Below, one piece after another: positions 1 through 8,955 of a DNA stretch of 64,000 nucleotides. Origin of the DNA: Faecalicatena orotica (lineage in GTDB: Bacteria > Bacillota > Clostridia > Lachnospirales > Lachnospiraceae); assembly GCF_003149245.1 (NCBI RefSeq), contig NZ_QGDL01000009.1:1-64000 (forward strand). The letters run 5' to 3'. Each line of letters begins with the position of its first letter. Position 1 is the stretch's first letter. Under the pieces are notes generated by a model. The model saw only the letters and a program-made list of their open reading frames with translations, was not told the origin of the DNA and made no database searches. A program made the translations under genes and the position numbers.

Positions 1-196
1 TTAAAGTTTCTAGGCGTGCTTCTTCTTCTGCCCACGCCATAACACCGTCCCTGTCGGTACCGAGACGTTTTGACAGTTCCGCCAGGGTGCCTAATTTCCG
101 GATGGTCTTCGAAGTGCTTTTGCCCTGGGCGTTGGTATAGGATTTGGTAATATAAAAGGATTCAGAATTCTTTGATTTTGATGTAGTCACGCGCAT
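1..196 (-). CDS. IS transposase, N-terminal fragment (runs off the window)
   Basis: Only the first 65 codons are present; the gene continues beyond base 1. The peptide starts MRVTTSKSKNSESFYITKSY and continues with a basic stretch and an LGTLAEL-type motif. This resembles the N-terminus of IS1634/IS4-type DDE transposases, which begin with a short beta-rich segment of this kind. The ATG at 194-196 is preceded by a GAGGTG ribosome site. A terminator reading toward the gene lies just upstream (267-291), a common way for an IS to block read-through from flanking promoters. Family assignment rests on the N-terminus only. The catalytic domain is outside the window, so an intact element cannot be confirmed. 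Confidence 0.6.
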   Translation of the reverse strand, partial: MRVTTSKSKNSESFYITKSYTNAQGKSTSKTIRKLGTLAELSKRLGTDRDGVMAWAEEEARLETL

Positions 197-266
197 AGTA
201 ATCACCTCAATATAAGTATACCACATATCACTAAATATTACTATATATTAAATTAAAATAGTTGAC

Positions 267-291
267 AAAAAAAGCGCCTATTTCTAGGCAC
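267..291 (-). terminator. Rho-independent terminator upstream of the transposase
   Basis: Read on the minus strand, a 7-bp stem (GTGCCTA / TAGGCGC, one wobble) with a four-base loop is followed by seven T. It sits between outside sequence and the transposase start and would stop transcripts entering the IS. It may mark the region near the IS end. Confidence 0.6.
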
Positions 292-393
292 TATAAGGGT
301 TTTTCTTTTATGCAACTGTCAAACGCCCGGTTTGTTTCGCTAGATGTCTGTTTTCGTTGGAAGACTTTTGTGTTTTAAAATTACAGGATTCTA

Positions 394-402
394 TGATATA
401 AT
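394..402 (+). promoter_or_regulatory. Extended -10 promoter for the ydjGHI-like operon
   Basis: TGATATAAT is an extended -10 box about 60 bp upstream of the zinc-ribbon gene. The -35 region is AT-rich and poor, as is usual for TGn promoters. It is the only clear promoter between the IS fragment and the operon. Confidence 0.5.
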
Positions 403-463
403 TAAAACTAATTAAATGAATTCTTTTATGAAAACGAACCGAATGAGAAAAGGAGTATGAAAT

Positions 464-1561
464 ATGAGTACAAAAGGCTATAAATGCCCGTGTTGTGGTG
501 GAAACCTGGTGTTCAGCAGTGATACCCAGAAGCTTGAATGCCCTTCCTGTGGCAATAAAGTCAGTGTGAATGCAATCCGGCAATATGCAGAGATTGTAGA
601 ATCAACTGATGGCCGGGGAGATACATATGAATGGGAGGAGGGCTCCTCGGAAAACCCGATACAATGGAAGGTAAAAGAAGACGGTACGAAAGTCTATACC
701 TGTCCTTCCTGCGGCGGAGAAGTGGAGGCTGATGAGACTACGGTATCTACAACCTGCCCATATTGTGACAGCCCTGTGATTCTTCCGGAACAGGTGTCAG
801 GAGAGTTCAAGCCAGACCTGATTATCCCTTTTATGTTGGATGAGGGGGCCGCAAAAGAGGCGTATAAGAAGTTCTGTAAAGGGAAGAAGCTTTTACCTAA
901 GGCTTTTCAATTTGAAAACAGGATCAAGGAAGTGAAAGGCGTTTATGTCCCATTCTGGCTGTTCAGCTGTCAGGCAGAGGGGACTATGGTTTTTGATGCG
1001 CAGAAAACAAAAAAATGGAAAGATTCCAGCTATGAATATACACGTGATGATTATTATCTCCTGTACAGAGAAGGGGAGATGAGTTTTGAACACGTACCGG
1101 TAGACGGGTCCACTGAAATGGATGACGCATATATGGAATCCATCGAGCCGTTTGACATAGGAAAGGCAGAGCAGTTTCAAGAAGGCTATCTGTCGGGCTT
1201 TGAGGCTATGAAGTTTGATCTGTCTAAAGAGGAATGCCGGGGCAGGGCGGAAGAACGGATTAAAAAAACACTTGAAGATGCATTGATGAAGTCTGTTAAA
1301 AGGCATCAATATACTGACGTTACAGTGAAAAGCCGTAGTATTTCCTGCACCAAAGGAAGAATAAAGTATGCATTACTGCCAGTATGGCTGCTGAATCTAA
1401 AATATAAGGATCGGATATACCATTTTGCAGTAAATGGACAGACTGGGAAGGTGACAGGGGAACTGCCGGTTGATAAAGGCATGTTCTGCAAGTATGCATT
1501 GAGTGTATTTGCAGGAAGCAGTTTATTAATATATATAATTATGATACTTTTCTTACTATAA
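464..1561 (+). CDS. ydjG: Membrane-anchored double zinc-ribbon protein, YdjG-like
   Basis: This 365-residue protein has two four-cysteine zinc ribbons at the N-terminus: C8/C11 with C26/C29, and C80/C83 with C98/C101. A long conserved middle region follows, then one C-terminal membrane helix from about residue 344 to the end. It is the first gene of a trio (zinc ribbon, TPM domain, SPFH domain) that matches ydjG-ydjH-ydjI of B. subtilis. There, the three proteins work with PspA in cell-envelope stress defence. The ATG follows a GGAG site. The order and shared zinc ribbons make the family call firm; the stress role is inferred from B. subtilis. No pspA gene lies next to it here. Confidence 0.8.
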   Translation: MSTKGYKCPCCGGNLVFSSDTQKLECPSCGNKVSVNAIRQYAEIVESTDGRGDTYEWEEGSSENPIQWKVKEDGTKVYTCPSCGGEVEADETTVSTTCPYCDSPVILPEQVSGEFKPDLIIPFMLDEGAAKEAYKKFCKGKKLLPKAFQFENRIKEVKGVYVPFWLFSCQAEGTMVFDAQKTKKWKDSSYEYTRDDYYLLYREGEMSFEHVPVDGSTEMDDAYMESIEPFDIGKAEQFQEGYLSGFEAMKFDLSKEECRGRAEERIKKTLEDALMKSVKRHQYTDVTVKSRSISCTKGRIKYALLPVWLLNLKYKDRIYHFAVNGQTGKVTGELPVDKGMFCKYALSVFAGSSLLIYIIMILFLL

Positions 1562-1621
1562 GGTGCCGGATTAGAAAATGTGTCAGAATGGAGACTATAT
1601 ATGATGGAAGAGGGACAGAAA

Positions 1622-2734
1622 ATGAAAAGGATACGATTTTTTGCAGCAGCACTGGTTTGCCTGTTTATGGTAAATATCATGCCGGTTACAGCCAGTGATG
1701 AAGTAAATCTGCCGAAAGTTGTTGATAATGCGGAACTTTTAACAGAGGAAGAAGAAGCAGAATTAACAGGGCTAATCAACACGATTGTTACAGAATATGA
1801 GACAGATGTTGTACTGGTCACGGAAAATCAAAGGCAGGAAACGGATATACAGGCTGAAGCGGATATGCTGTTTGACAGCAATGGGTATGGTATTGGAGAA
1901 GAGAAGGATGGAGTTCTGTTTTTGGTAGATATGGGTGCCGGCGAATGGTCCATTTCAACACATGGAAATACGATTAACCTATTAACAGATTATGACATAA
2001 ATTCGTTGGGAGAGACTGCGGCACGGGGGTATTTTTCTAATGGAAAGTTCGGTGCCGGATTCAAGAACTATCTTGAATCTCTTGCCACTAAAATAGAGAG
2101 TAGAAAGGATTATCTGGCACAAAGTCAAAGTGAAGGAGAGGAAAGTACGGATGCATATGCCGGGAATAATCAGTCTGCAGACAATCAGACCGAGAGCAGT
2201 CAGACCGCAGGTAATCAGACAGAGGACAGTGCGCCGTCAGACAACAGTGAGGCTGTTAATAAGACCCCTCCTGTACGAGTCGAAACTCCCAAGGAGCCTA
2301 AATCACCTGTTAAATATATCATTCCTGCACTCATATTAGGATTGATAATATCTGCTGTTTATATGGCAGTAATCTGGCTGAAAATGAAGACGGCATATAA
2401 GCAGGAAAATGCGGATGTATACAAGTGTAAGGATACCTCTGCACGGATACGTAAGAATGAGGTACTTTTAACAAGTGACTTGAGAAAAGTTCCTATAATA
2501 CAAGAAAGCAGGGACACGCAGGAGAATTATAGTACAACGCGGTATCAGGAATCATCGAAACATCAGAAGCAGTCAAAGTACAAGGAGTCACGGACAACGG
2601 TCCATACGAGCAGGAGCGGTGAAAAGCATGGTGGTGCGAGCGGCAGTTTTACACAGGAGAAGCCGAAGGAAAGCACAACGGTCCATACAAGCAGGAACGG
2701 TGAAAAACATGGCGGAGGCAGCGGTAAGTTCTAA
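1622..2734 (+). CDS. ydjH: TPM-domain membrane protein, YdjH-like
   Basis: This 370-residue protein has a signal peptide (MKRIRFFAAALVCLFM), then a TPM domain at about residues 30-165 (VDNAELLTEEEEAEL opening; DGVLFLVDM core). A Gln/Asn/Ser-rich linker follows, then one membrane helix near residue 230 and a basic cytoplasmic tail. The tail ends in two copies of a TTVHTSRxGEKHGGxSG unit, similar to the Gly/His/Ser tails of YdjH and YgcG-like proteins. I chose the ATG at 1622 because a GAGG site and the signal peptide start there; GTG 1580 and ATG 1601 are in frame but add only a poor leader. It lies between the zinc-ribbon and SPFH genes and is probably part of the same envelope-stress complex. 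Confidence 0.75.
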   Translation: MKRIRFFAAALVCLFMVNIMPVTASDEVNLPKVVDNAELLTEEEEAELTGLINTIVTEYETDVVLVTENQRQETDIQAEADMLFDSNGYGIGEEKDGVLFLVDMGAGEWSISTHGNTINLLTDYDINSLGETAARGYFSNGKFGAGFKNYLESLATKIESRKDYLAQSQSEGEESTDAYAGNNQSADNQTESSQTAGNQTEDSAPSDNSEAVNKTPPVRVETPKEPKSPVKYIIPALILGLIISAVYMAVIWLKMKTAYKQENADVYKCKDTSARIRKNEVLLTSDLRKVPIIQESRDTQENYSTTRYQESSKHQKQSKYKESRTTVHTSRSGEKHGGASGSFTQEKPKESTTVHTSRNGEKHGGGSGKF

Positions 2735-2773
2735 ATCGGGGAGAATGCATACATAGAAGAAGTAAGAGTGTTC

Positions 2774-2799
2774 CGGTTTACGGGATATTCCGTGAACCG
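2774..2799 (+). other. Intercistronic hairpin between ydjH- and ydjI-like genes
   Basis: An imperfect stem of about 11 bp (CGGTTTACGGGA with TCCGTGAACCG) sits in the 98-bp gap. It has no T-run, so it is more likely an mRNA-processing or stability element than a terminator. Confidence 0.35.
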
Positions 2800-2832
2800 A
2801 AACCTAAAATTTGAATCAGGAGGCAGGAGGAT

Positions 2833-4185
2833 ATGGGATTATTAAAGGCAGGAATCGGAGCGGCGTCGGGGGTACTGGCAGACCAATGGAGGGAATATTT
2901 TTATTGCAGGTCTATGGAAGAGGGCGTTATTGTCACAAAGGGGGTAAAGCGCACATCCAAGAGGAGCTCCAATAAGTACGGAGAAGAAAATATTATCAGC
3001 AATGGCTCGATAATAGCGGTCAATGAAGGACAGTGTATGATCATTGTGGATCAGGGTGAGATTGTTGCATTTTCTTCAGAACCCGGCGAATTTGTATGGG
3101 ATAATTCTTCAGAACCCACTATTTTCTGGGGCGGCTTTGATCAGGGAGTCGCAGATACTTTCGAGAAATTCTTGAGCCGTTTCACGATGGGCGGGGATAC
3201 TGGGAGTGACCAGAGGGTCTATTTTTTCAACACAAAGGAACTTTTAGGCAATAAATACGGTACTCCGAACCCGGTGCCGTTCAGGGTGACAGATCAGAAT
3301 ATAGGGCTGGATATGGACATTGCAATCCGTTGTTTCGGGGAATATTCGTTCCGCCTGAGTAATCCGATTCTGTTCTATAAAAATGTCTGTGGAAATGTGG
3401 AAAAAGAATTTACTGCAAAGGACATGGAAAGCCAGTTAAAAAGTGAACTGCTGAATGCCCTTCAGCCTGCTTTTGCGCGGATTTCAGAGATGGGGATCCG
3501 CTACAGTGCGCTGCCCGGCCACACAATGGAACTTACAGATGCCCTGAAGGATATTCTTTCAGGTAAATGGAATGATACGAGAGGGATTGAAATGGTATCC
3601 ATTGCGATCAGCAGTATCCGTGCATCTGAAAAAGACGAGGCATACATTAAGGAACTGCAGAGGTCTGCTGTATTCAGAGACCCGACTATGGCAGCCGCAT
3701 ATCTGACAGGCGCGCAGGGAGCCGCTATGCAGTCGGCAGCCGAGAACAAAGAAGCAGGGCCTGCTATGGCATTTATGGGGATGGGAATGGCCAATCAAAT
3801 GGGCGGAATGAATTCCCAGAACCTTTACCAGATGGGACAGCGGGAAAAAGAGAGCCGGCAGTATAACGGCCAGCAGCAGAACCGGCAGAATGAACAGCCT
3901 GCAGCAGACGGCTGGAACTGCAGCTGCGGAGCCATTGGGAATAAAGGAAAATTCTGTTCAGAGTGCGGAGCTCCAAAACCGGTACAGGAAACAGGGTGGA
4001 GCTGTAGCTGCGGAACAATAAACAAAGGAAAATTCTGCACGGAGTGCGGTGCAAAAAAGCCTGAGGGGGTTCCCCAGTACCGTTGTGATAAGTGTGGCTG
4101 GGAACCTGAGGATATGACACACCCGCCTAAATTCTGCCCAGAATGCGGAGATCCGTTTGATGATGGAGATATTGTTTCAAAGTAA
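2833..4185 (+). CDS. ydjI: SPFH-domain protein with C-terminal zinc ribbons, YdjI-like
   Basis: This 450-residue protein has a virion-core/SPFH (flotillin-like) domain over about residues 20-290, an Ala/Met/Gln-rich linker, and three CxC/CxxC zinc ribbons in the last 95 residues (WNCSCG, WSCSCG, YRCDKCGW). B. subtilis YdjI has the same layout and is needed to recruit PspA to the membrane with YdjG and YdjH. The start ATG follows a perfect AGGAGG site. It is the last gene of the three-gene operon and ends at a bidirectional terminator shared with the convergent rpiA. Three rather than one or two ribbons is at the high end for the family. Confidence 0.8.
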   Translation: MGLLKAGIGAASGVLADQWREYFYCRSMEEGVIVTKGVKRTSKRSSNKYGEENIISNGSIIAVNEGQCMIIVDQGEIVAFSSEPGEFVWDNSSEPTIFWGGFDQGVADTFEKFLSRFTMGGDTGSDQRVYFFNTKELLGNKYGTPNPVPFRVTDQNIGLDMDIAIRCFGEYSFRLSNPILFYKNVCGNVEKEFTAKDMESQLKSELLNALQPAFARISEMGIRYSALPGHTMELTDALKDILSGKWNDTRGIEMVSIAISSIRASEKDEAYIKELQRSAVFRDPTMAAAYLTGAQGAAMQSAAENKEAGPAMAFMGMGMANQMGGMNSQNLYQMGQREKESRQYNGQQQNRQNEQPAADGWNCSCGAIGNKGKFCSECGAPKPVQETGWSCSCGTINKGKFCTECGAKKPEGVPQYRCDKCGWEPEDMTHPPKFCPECGDPFDDGDIVSK

Positions 4186-4251
4186 GGGTAAGAATCAAAT
4201 TCCAAGTATAGGGTTTAATTATCAGGATTCTATCAGGATTCAAAAAACAAA

Positions 4252-4275
4252 AAGAAGCTGCTGCGGCAGCTTCTT
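4252..4275 (-). terminator. Bidirectional terminator between ydjI-like gene and rpiA
   Basis: A perfect 10-bp stem (AAGAAGCTGC / GCAGCTTCTT) with a TGCG loop is flanked by an A-rich run on one side and a T-rich run on the other. It starts right after the rpiA stop codon on the minus strand and also follows the ydjI-like gene on the plus strand. Confidence 0.8.
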
Positions 4276-4279
4276 ATCT

Positions 4280-4957
4280 TTATCTTTCTTTCGTTTTTAC
4301 GATGACTCCATTTTTAGTTCCAACGATGATTTTCTCGCATATCGGACTGAAAAATCCGGTTTCCAGAATGCCGGTTATTTCTTTCAGTTTATGTGCCATG
4401 ATTCGATAATCCATATCAGCGTTTCCAGCCAGGTCAAGAATATAATTCCCATTGTCAGTGATAAATATTTCGCCGTCCCGCGTTCGAAGCTCCGGGATAA
4501 ATCCAAGGTCCTTTATTTTTTTTTCGGTAAAATGGTATCCGAAAGGCGCAGTTTCTACAGGAAGTGGGACGTGGCTTAAGTGGGGCATGAGTTTTCGCTC
4601 ATCCATGATCCAGATGACCCGCTTTGCTCTGGTGGCAATCACCTTTTCGCGGAACAGGGCACCTCCGCCTCCTTTGACTGCCTGATATGCAGGATCTATC
4701 GCATCGACTCCGTCTATTGCCAGATCGATTTCTCTGACTTTTGCTATATCAACGAGTGGAATCCCATTTTGCCGGGCCAGGTCTTCCGTGGCACGGGAGG
4801 TTGCCGTAGCATGGATCTGAAGGCCCGCGGCGGCCAGATCGCCGAGATGCTGAACCAGATAGTAAACAGTGGAGCCGGTGCCCAGTCCGAGCATCATGCC
4901 GCTTCTGATTTCTTCCGCCGCCTTCAGGGCAGCGGCCTTCTTTAATTCTTCGGTCAT
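4280..4957 (-). CDS. rpiA: Ribose-5-phosphate isomerase A
   Basis: This 225-residue enzyme interconverts ribose 5-phosphate and ribulose 5-phosphate in the cytoplasm. The length is normal for RpiA. The phosphate-binding motif GLGTGSTVYY is near residue 24, and the active-site loop VKGGGGALFREK is near residue 92. The usual DGADE motif reads DGVDAID, a mild variant. It is the last gene of the pgl-gnd-zwf-rpiA operon, 24 bp after zwf, so the operon carries glucose 6-phosphate through to ribose 5-phosphate. A terminator follows the stop codon. Confidence 0.93.
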   Translation of the reverse strand: MTEELKKAAALKAAEEIRSGMMLGLGTGSTVYYLVQHLGDLAAAGLQIHATATSRATEDLARQNGIPLVDIAKVREIDLAIDGVDAIDPAYQAVKGGGGALFREKVIATRAKRVIWIMDERKLMPHLSHVPLPVETAPFGYHFTEKKIKDLGFIPELRTRDGEIFITDNGNYILDLAGNADMDYRIMAHKLKEITGILETGFFSPICEKIIVGTKNGVIVKTKER

Positions 4958-4981
4958 TTTTTACCAGCCCCCTTTTCTTGT

Positions 4982-6379
4982 TTATTCCATCCACTGGTGC
5001 CCTGTGCGTGCCAGAAATTCATTGGACTCTTTCGGACCGTGTGTTCCCGGGGCATAGGGATAAACCTTTAGCCCTTTTTTTGTAAAAAGTTGTTTCAGCT
5101 GTTCGATATAATTCCAGCTGATTTCGATCTGATCCCACTGTGAGAACCATGAACGCTCGCTGTTTATGCATGCGGTGAGAAGCCGCTCATAAGCCTCCGG
5201 GGTGTTCAGCTGATGTACAAGATCGCAGTTCTGGCAGAAATCCATTTTTGTCGGGATGATATCATCGGTATCGCCGGGGCGTTTGATATTGAACTGGAGG
5301 TAAACGCCTTCTGTCGGCTGGATTTTGATGATCAGGACATTTGGCTCCACTTCCGGCATGGAACGGCGAAAAACGATAGAAACTTCCATCTGCCGCGTGC
5401 CTGTCTTTTTCCCTGTCCGGATATAAAATGGCGTCCCCCTCCAGCGTTCATTGTCAATGTAGAGCCGCAGTCCGGCAAAGGTTTCTGTGTTGGAGTCAGG
5501 GGATACCAGAGGTTCTTCACGGTAACCTTCATACTGGCCCAGCACAAGTGTATCTTCGATTTCTGCCTGCCCCACAGGACTAAGGGATTTTAGTACTTCC
5601 ACCTGTGCGGTATGCATATGGGTACTGTTGAATACTTCCGGCTGCTCCATTGCAACGATTGAGAGGATCTGGAAAAGGTGGTTCTGTACCATATCCTTCA
5701 GTGCGCCGCTGGCATCATAGTAACCGCCTCTTGTCTCCACACCCACGTCTTCCAGAGCAGAGATTTGCACGGACTCGATGTAGCGGGAATTCCAGATGTC
5801 GGTAAAGATAGGGTTGGTAAATCTTATTGCCTGAATATTGCGGACCATTTCTTTCCCCAGATAATGATCGATGCGGTAGATCTGTTCCGGGCCGAAATGA
5901 CTCTCCAGTTCTTCGTTTAATTTTTTCGCGGCCTCAAGGTTTTCGCCGAACGGTTTTTCTATGATGACCTTCCCCTGACATGCCCCTTCCACCGTTTTTA
6001 GTCCGTCTGCAATCACGGAAAAGAATCTGGGGGCTACGGCAAGATAGAAGATATGTGAGCCAATGTCATCCTTTGAAAAATATTCATCAAGACGCCGGTA
6101 ATCTTTCGGGTTCGACAAATCCATGCGGAAATAATCGATCTGACCGGAAAATGCGTCGAAGGTCTCTGCGGAATAAGGGAGTCTGGAAAATTTCTTTACC
6201 CAGTCATTTGCCAGAGCCCGGTAAGAGCCGCTGTCGTAATCCCTGCGTCCAATAATGACGATACGGCTGTTTTCCGGCAGCTTGCCCGTGTTGAACATGG
6301 TATAGAGGGCTGGCAGCAGTTTCCGGAAGGTCAGGTCTCCGGTCCCGCCGAAAATGGTGATATTTGTATGGATTTTCAT
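4982..6379 (-). CDS. zwf: Glucose-6-phosphate 1-dehydrogenase
   Basis: This 465-residue enzyme oxidises glucose 6-phosphate to 6-phosphogluconolactone with NADP+. The Rossmann motif GGTGDLTFRKL is near the N-terminus, EKPFGENLE mid-protein, and the catalytic signature RIDHYLGKEMVRN follows it. I start it at 6379, not at the longer in-frame ATG, because a GGAGGG site lies seven bases upstream. That ATG also overlaps the gnd stop as ATGA, so the two genes are probably translationally coupled. It is slightly shorter than the usual 480-490 residues. Confidence 0.93.
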   Translation of the reverse strand: MKIHTNITIFGGTGDLTFRKLLPALYTMFNTGKLPENSRIVIIGRRDYDSGSYRALANDWVKKFSRLPYSAETFDAFSGQIDYFRMDLSNPKDYRRLDEYFSKDDIGSHIFYLAVAPRFFSVIADGLKTVEGACQGKVIIEKPFGENLEAAKKLNEELESHFGPEQIYRIDHYLGKEMVRNIQAIRFTNPIFTDIWNSRYIESVQISALEDVGVETRGGYYDASGALKDMVQNHLFQILSIVAMEQPEVFNSTHMHTAQVEVLKSLSPVGQAEIEDTLVLGQYEGYREEPLVSPDSNTETFAGLRLYIDNERWRGTPFYIRTGKKTGTRQMEVSIVFRRSMPEVEPNVLIIKIQPTEGVYLQFNIKRPGDTDDIIPTKMDFCQNCDLVHQLNTPEAYERLLTACINSERSWFSQWDQIEISWNYIEQLKQLFTKKGLKVYPYAPGTHGPKESNEFLARTGHQWME

Positions 6380-7812
6380 AGTGATTCCCTCCATTCATGG
6401 TGAAATGCCCCATCCCTGTCTGTTCGTTCGAAGGTGTGGGCGCCGAAGCAGTCCCGCTGTGCCTGAATCAGGTTTGCACCGTTTGCTTTTGAGCGGAACT
6501 CATCCAGATAGGATACTGCATTTGCAAAAGCAGGAACTGGCAGGCCATTTAATATGGCCGTGGAAACGACACGCCGAAGACTGTTCTGGTTCTGATTGAT
6601 CCGTGCGAGGAAGAATTCATCGAGGATCAGGTTTGGAAGTCCTTTGTCTCTATGGTATGCTTCCGTGATATCGTTTAAAAATGCAGCCTGAATGATACAC
6701 CCCGCCCGGAAAATGGATGCGATCCTGCCGAGATCCAGATTCCATTCAAATTGTGCGGATGCATCATTCATAAGGGCAAAGCCCTGGGCATAGGCAATGA
6801 TTTTCCCAGAGTAGAGGGCATCGCGCACCATCGAAGCAAAGGCTTTTTTATCACCTGAATAAGGAATGTTTTCTGCATTTTGTGCCGGAAGGGTATCCGG
6901 GATCAGCCCAGAGGCTGCTTTTCTCTGTTCCAATTGATTTGACATTACGCGTGCGTTGCAGGCGGCCGTGATCATGGAGATGTCGACTCCCTGATGGAGG
7001 GATTCGATGCTTGCCCATCGCCCGGTCCCTTTTTGTTTTGCACTGTCCAGAATGTGGTCAATTAAGTACCCCGGGGCAAGATCATCTTTCTCACGGAAAA
7101 TATCCGCGGTAATCTCGATCAGATAGCTCTTCAGTTCGCCTTCGTTCCACTCATGGAATGTTGCAGCGAGTTCCTCATTTGTGAAACCTCCTGCGTATTT
7201 TAACATTAGATAAGCTTCTGCGATCAGCTGCATATCTGCATATTCAATCCCGTTGTGGACCATTTTTACATAGTGGCCGGCACCTTTTGGACCAATGTAG
7301 GTACAGCATGGCTCGTTCATCGCCTTTGCTGCGATTGATTCCAGAATTGAGCTTACTTCCTCATAAGCCTCCCGGCTGCCTCCCGGCATGATGGACGGCC
7401 CGCGCCGTGCCCCTTCTTCACCGCCTGATACGCCGACACCGAGATAGCGGATGCCCTTTTCCTCAAGCTTTGCAAAGCGGCGGTTGGTATCCTCAAAGTA
7501 AGAATTTCCTCCGTCCATGACGATATCTCCGGCCTCCAGCAATGGGGTGAGCTGGTCAATCACGGCATCCACGGGACGGCCGGCCTGAATCATCAGAAAG
7601 ATTTTCCGCGGTTTCTTCAGGGCTGCAAGGAGGTCTTCCAGGCTGTAGAATGCCCCGAGATTTTCGTGGGGGTGTTCTTTCATCACCTGTTCCGTTACTT
7701 CCGGGCTGCGGTTATAGCCGGCTACTTTAAAACCATGATCTGCAATATTCAGTGCAAGGCTGCGTCCCATGACGGATAATCCGATTAATCCTATATCAAA
7801 TGTCTGTTTCAT
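6376..7812 (-). CDS. gnd: 6-phosphogluconate dehydrogenase, decarboxylating
   Basis: This 478-residue enzyme oxidatively decarboxylates 6-phosphogluconate to ribulose 5-phosphate. The NADP-binding motif GLSVMGRSLALNIADHGF is at the N-terminus, GVSGGEEGARRGPSIMPGG follows, and the active-site signature GAGHYVKMVHNGIEY contains the catalytic lysine. The length is typical of the large homodimeric NADP type. It lies 52 bp downstream of pgl and overlaps zwf by four bases. Note the serine in GLSVMG where many members have alanine; this should be neutral. Confidence 0.94.
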   Translation of the reverse strand: MKQTFDIGLIGLSVMGRSLALNIADHGFKVAGYNRSPEVTEQVMKEHPHENLGAFYSLEDLLAALKKPRKIFLMIQAGRPVDAVIDQLTPLLEAGDIVMDGGNSYFEDTNRRFAKLEEKGIRYLGVGVSGGEEGARRGPSIMPGGSREAYEEVSSILESIAAKAMNEPCCTYIGPKGAGHYVKMVHNGIEYADMQLIAEAYLMLKYAGGFTNEELAATFHEWNEGELKSYLIEITADIFREKDDLAPGYLIDHILDSAKQKGTGRWASIESLHQGVDISMITAACNARVMSNQLEQRKAASGLIPDTLPAQNAENIPYSGDKKAFASMVRDALYSGKIIAYAQGFALMNDASAQFEWNLDLGRIASIFRAGCIIQAAFLNDITEAYHRDKGLPNLILDEFFLARINQNQNSLRRVVSTAILNGLPVPAFANAVSYLDEFRSKANGANLIQAQRDCFGAHTFERTDRDGAFHHEWRESL

Positions 7813-7864
7813 ATTCTATATTCTCCTTTTCAATTTGTTTTCTCGTTATAATGGTTCTGAACAG

Positions 7865-8872
7865 CTATGCCTCGTTTAATACAATGCTTACTGCTTCGGG
7901 GGCAGGAATTCTGGAACACTCTGGTCCGATCATCCCACTGTCCGGATCGACGGGGAAACAAACGAGTCCGCCTTCTGTGCGGTTTACAGCCAGAAGGTAC
8001 GCCCCGTTTTCTGTCAGTACAAAATCTCTCGGGTGAATCCCGCCGCTTCCGGTCTGCTGGATCAGCTGTACCTGACCTTCCTGAACCTGAAAAACAGAAA
8101 TAATTTCTGTAAAACGGGTGGATACATACAGATGGCGCTCATCCGGTGAAAAACGGATTGCCGCGCTTGCAGGAGACTGTAAAGACTGCTTTGTCTGTTC
8201 CTGCGTCAAGAGAGGGGTAACAGAGAGCATCGTCATCCGGATTCCACTCTCAACACGATAAACGTACAGCTCGTTGCTTAATTCGCTGACGACAAAAAGA
8301 TACCGGTGATCCTTCGTGAATATCCCGTGTCTTGGGCCGGTTCCCGACTGGAAAAATATACTTCCGGCAGGACAGTAGTCCCGGCTGCGGTCAAAAATCC
8401 GGATCTCATCCTTAAGGAGGCAGGGAACCAGCATATAATGTTCATGGAACAGAATCTGATGGCATCCCGCACCAGGGGCAATGTCAATTCTTTTGTACAA
8501 AATAAGGCCGCCGTCCGTTTTTTTATAGATCAGGACAATACCCTGATGATAATTGGCCGAATAAATAAAATCCCCGTCCTGAGTAACAAAGCAGGCTGTT
8601 GTTTCCTCTTCGTAAATCTTGCTTGCCAGAGAGGGCTCACCTCCCCCAATATCCAACAGACTCATCCCGGCCTCATCCCCTGACTTCACCGGGGCAGCCA
8701 GCAGATTATTGTAAAGTGACAAATACTTACAGTCCGGCAGTCTGTAGAACAATTCCGGCCCGGAGAGAATCCCGGTGTCTTTATTAAGCGTAAAACGGTA
8801 AATTCCTTCACTCAGCGGTGAGGAATAAGTCCCCAGATAACCAGTAACCATATTTATATCAGAATGTTTCAT
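7865..8872 (-). CDS. pgl: 6-phosphogluconolactonase, beta-propeller (lactonase) type
   Basis: This 335-residue protein belongs to the seven-bladed propeller lactonase family (B. subtilis YkgB/E. coli Pgl type). Family features include the opening GYLGTYSSPLSEGIYRF, the GPRHGIF segment, SPDERHLYVSTR, and a C-terminal IHPRDFVLTENGAYLLAVN region. It hydrolyses 6-phosphogluconolactone, the step between zwf and gnd. The start at 8872 has an ideal AAAGGAGA site; a longer in-frame start would run back over the promoter. It is the first gene of the pentose phosphate operon, and its promoter carries two operators. Confidence 0.9.
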   Translation of the reverse strand: MKHSDINMVTGYLGTYSSPLSEGIYRFTLNKDTGILSGPELFYRLPDCKYLSLYNNLLAAPVKSGDEAGMSLLDIGGGEPSLASKIYEEETTACFVTQDGDFIYSANYHQGIVLIYKKTDGGLILYKRIDIAPGAGCHQILFHEHYMLVPCLLKDEIRIFDRSRDYCPAGSIFFQSGTGPRHGIFTKDHRYLFVVSELSNELYVYRVESGIRMTMLSVTPLLTQEQTKQSLQSPASAAIRFSPDERHLYVSTRFTEIISVFQVQEGQVQLIQQTGSGGIHPRDFVLTENGAYLLAVNRTEGGLVCFPVDPDSGMIGPECSRIPAPEAVSIVLNEA

Positions 8873-8909
8873 AAAATCTCCTTTCTGGCATATATTGTAA
8901 ACAAAAATA

Positions 8910-8955
8910 TTACAGTTCTTAACTGTAATTATAGGTGTTACAGTTAAAACTGTCA
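8910..8955 (-). promoter_or_regulatory. Tandem operators on the pentose phosphate promoter
   Basis: Two inverted repeats of the same half-site lie 28 bp apart. The first, 8910-8928, is TTACAGTT-CTT-AACTGTAA, a perfect 8-bp repeat. The second, 8938-8955, is TTACAGTT-AA-AACTGTCA, with one mismatch and a spacer one base shorter. The first covers the start-site side of the -10 box; the second covers the spacer and -35 box. Binding at either should block polymerase. No regulator gene is adjacent, so the repressor is unknown. Confidence 0.7.
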
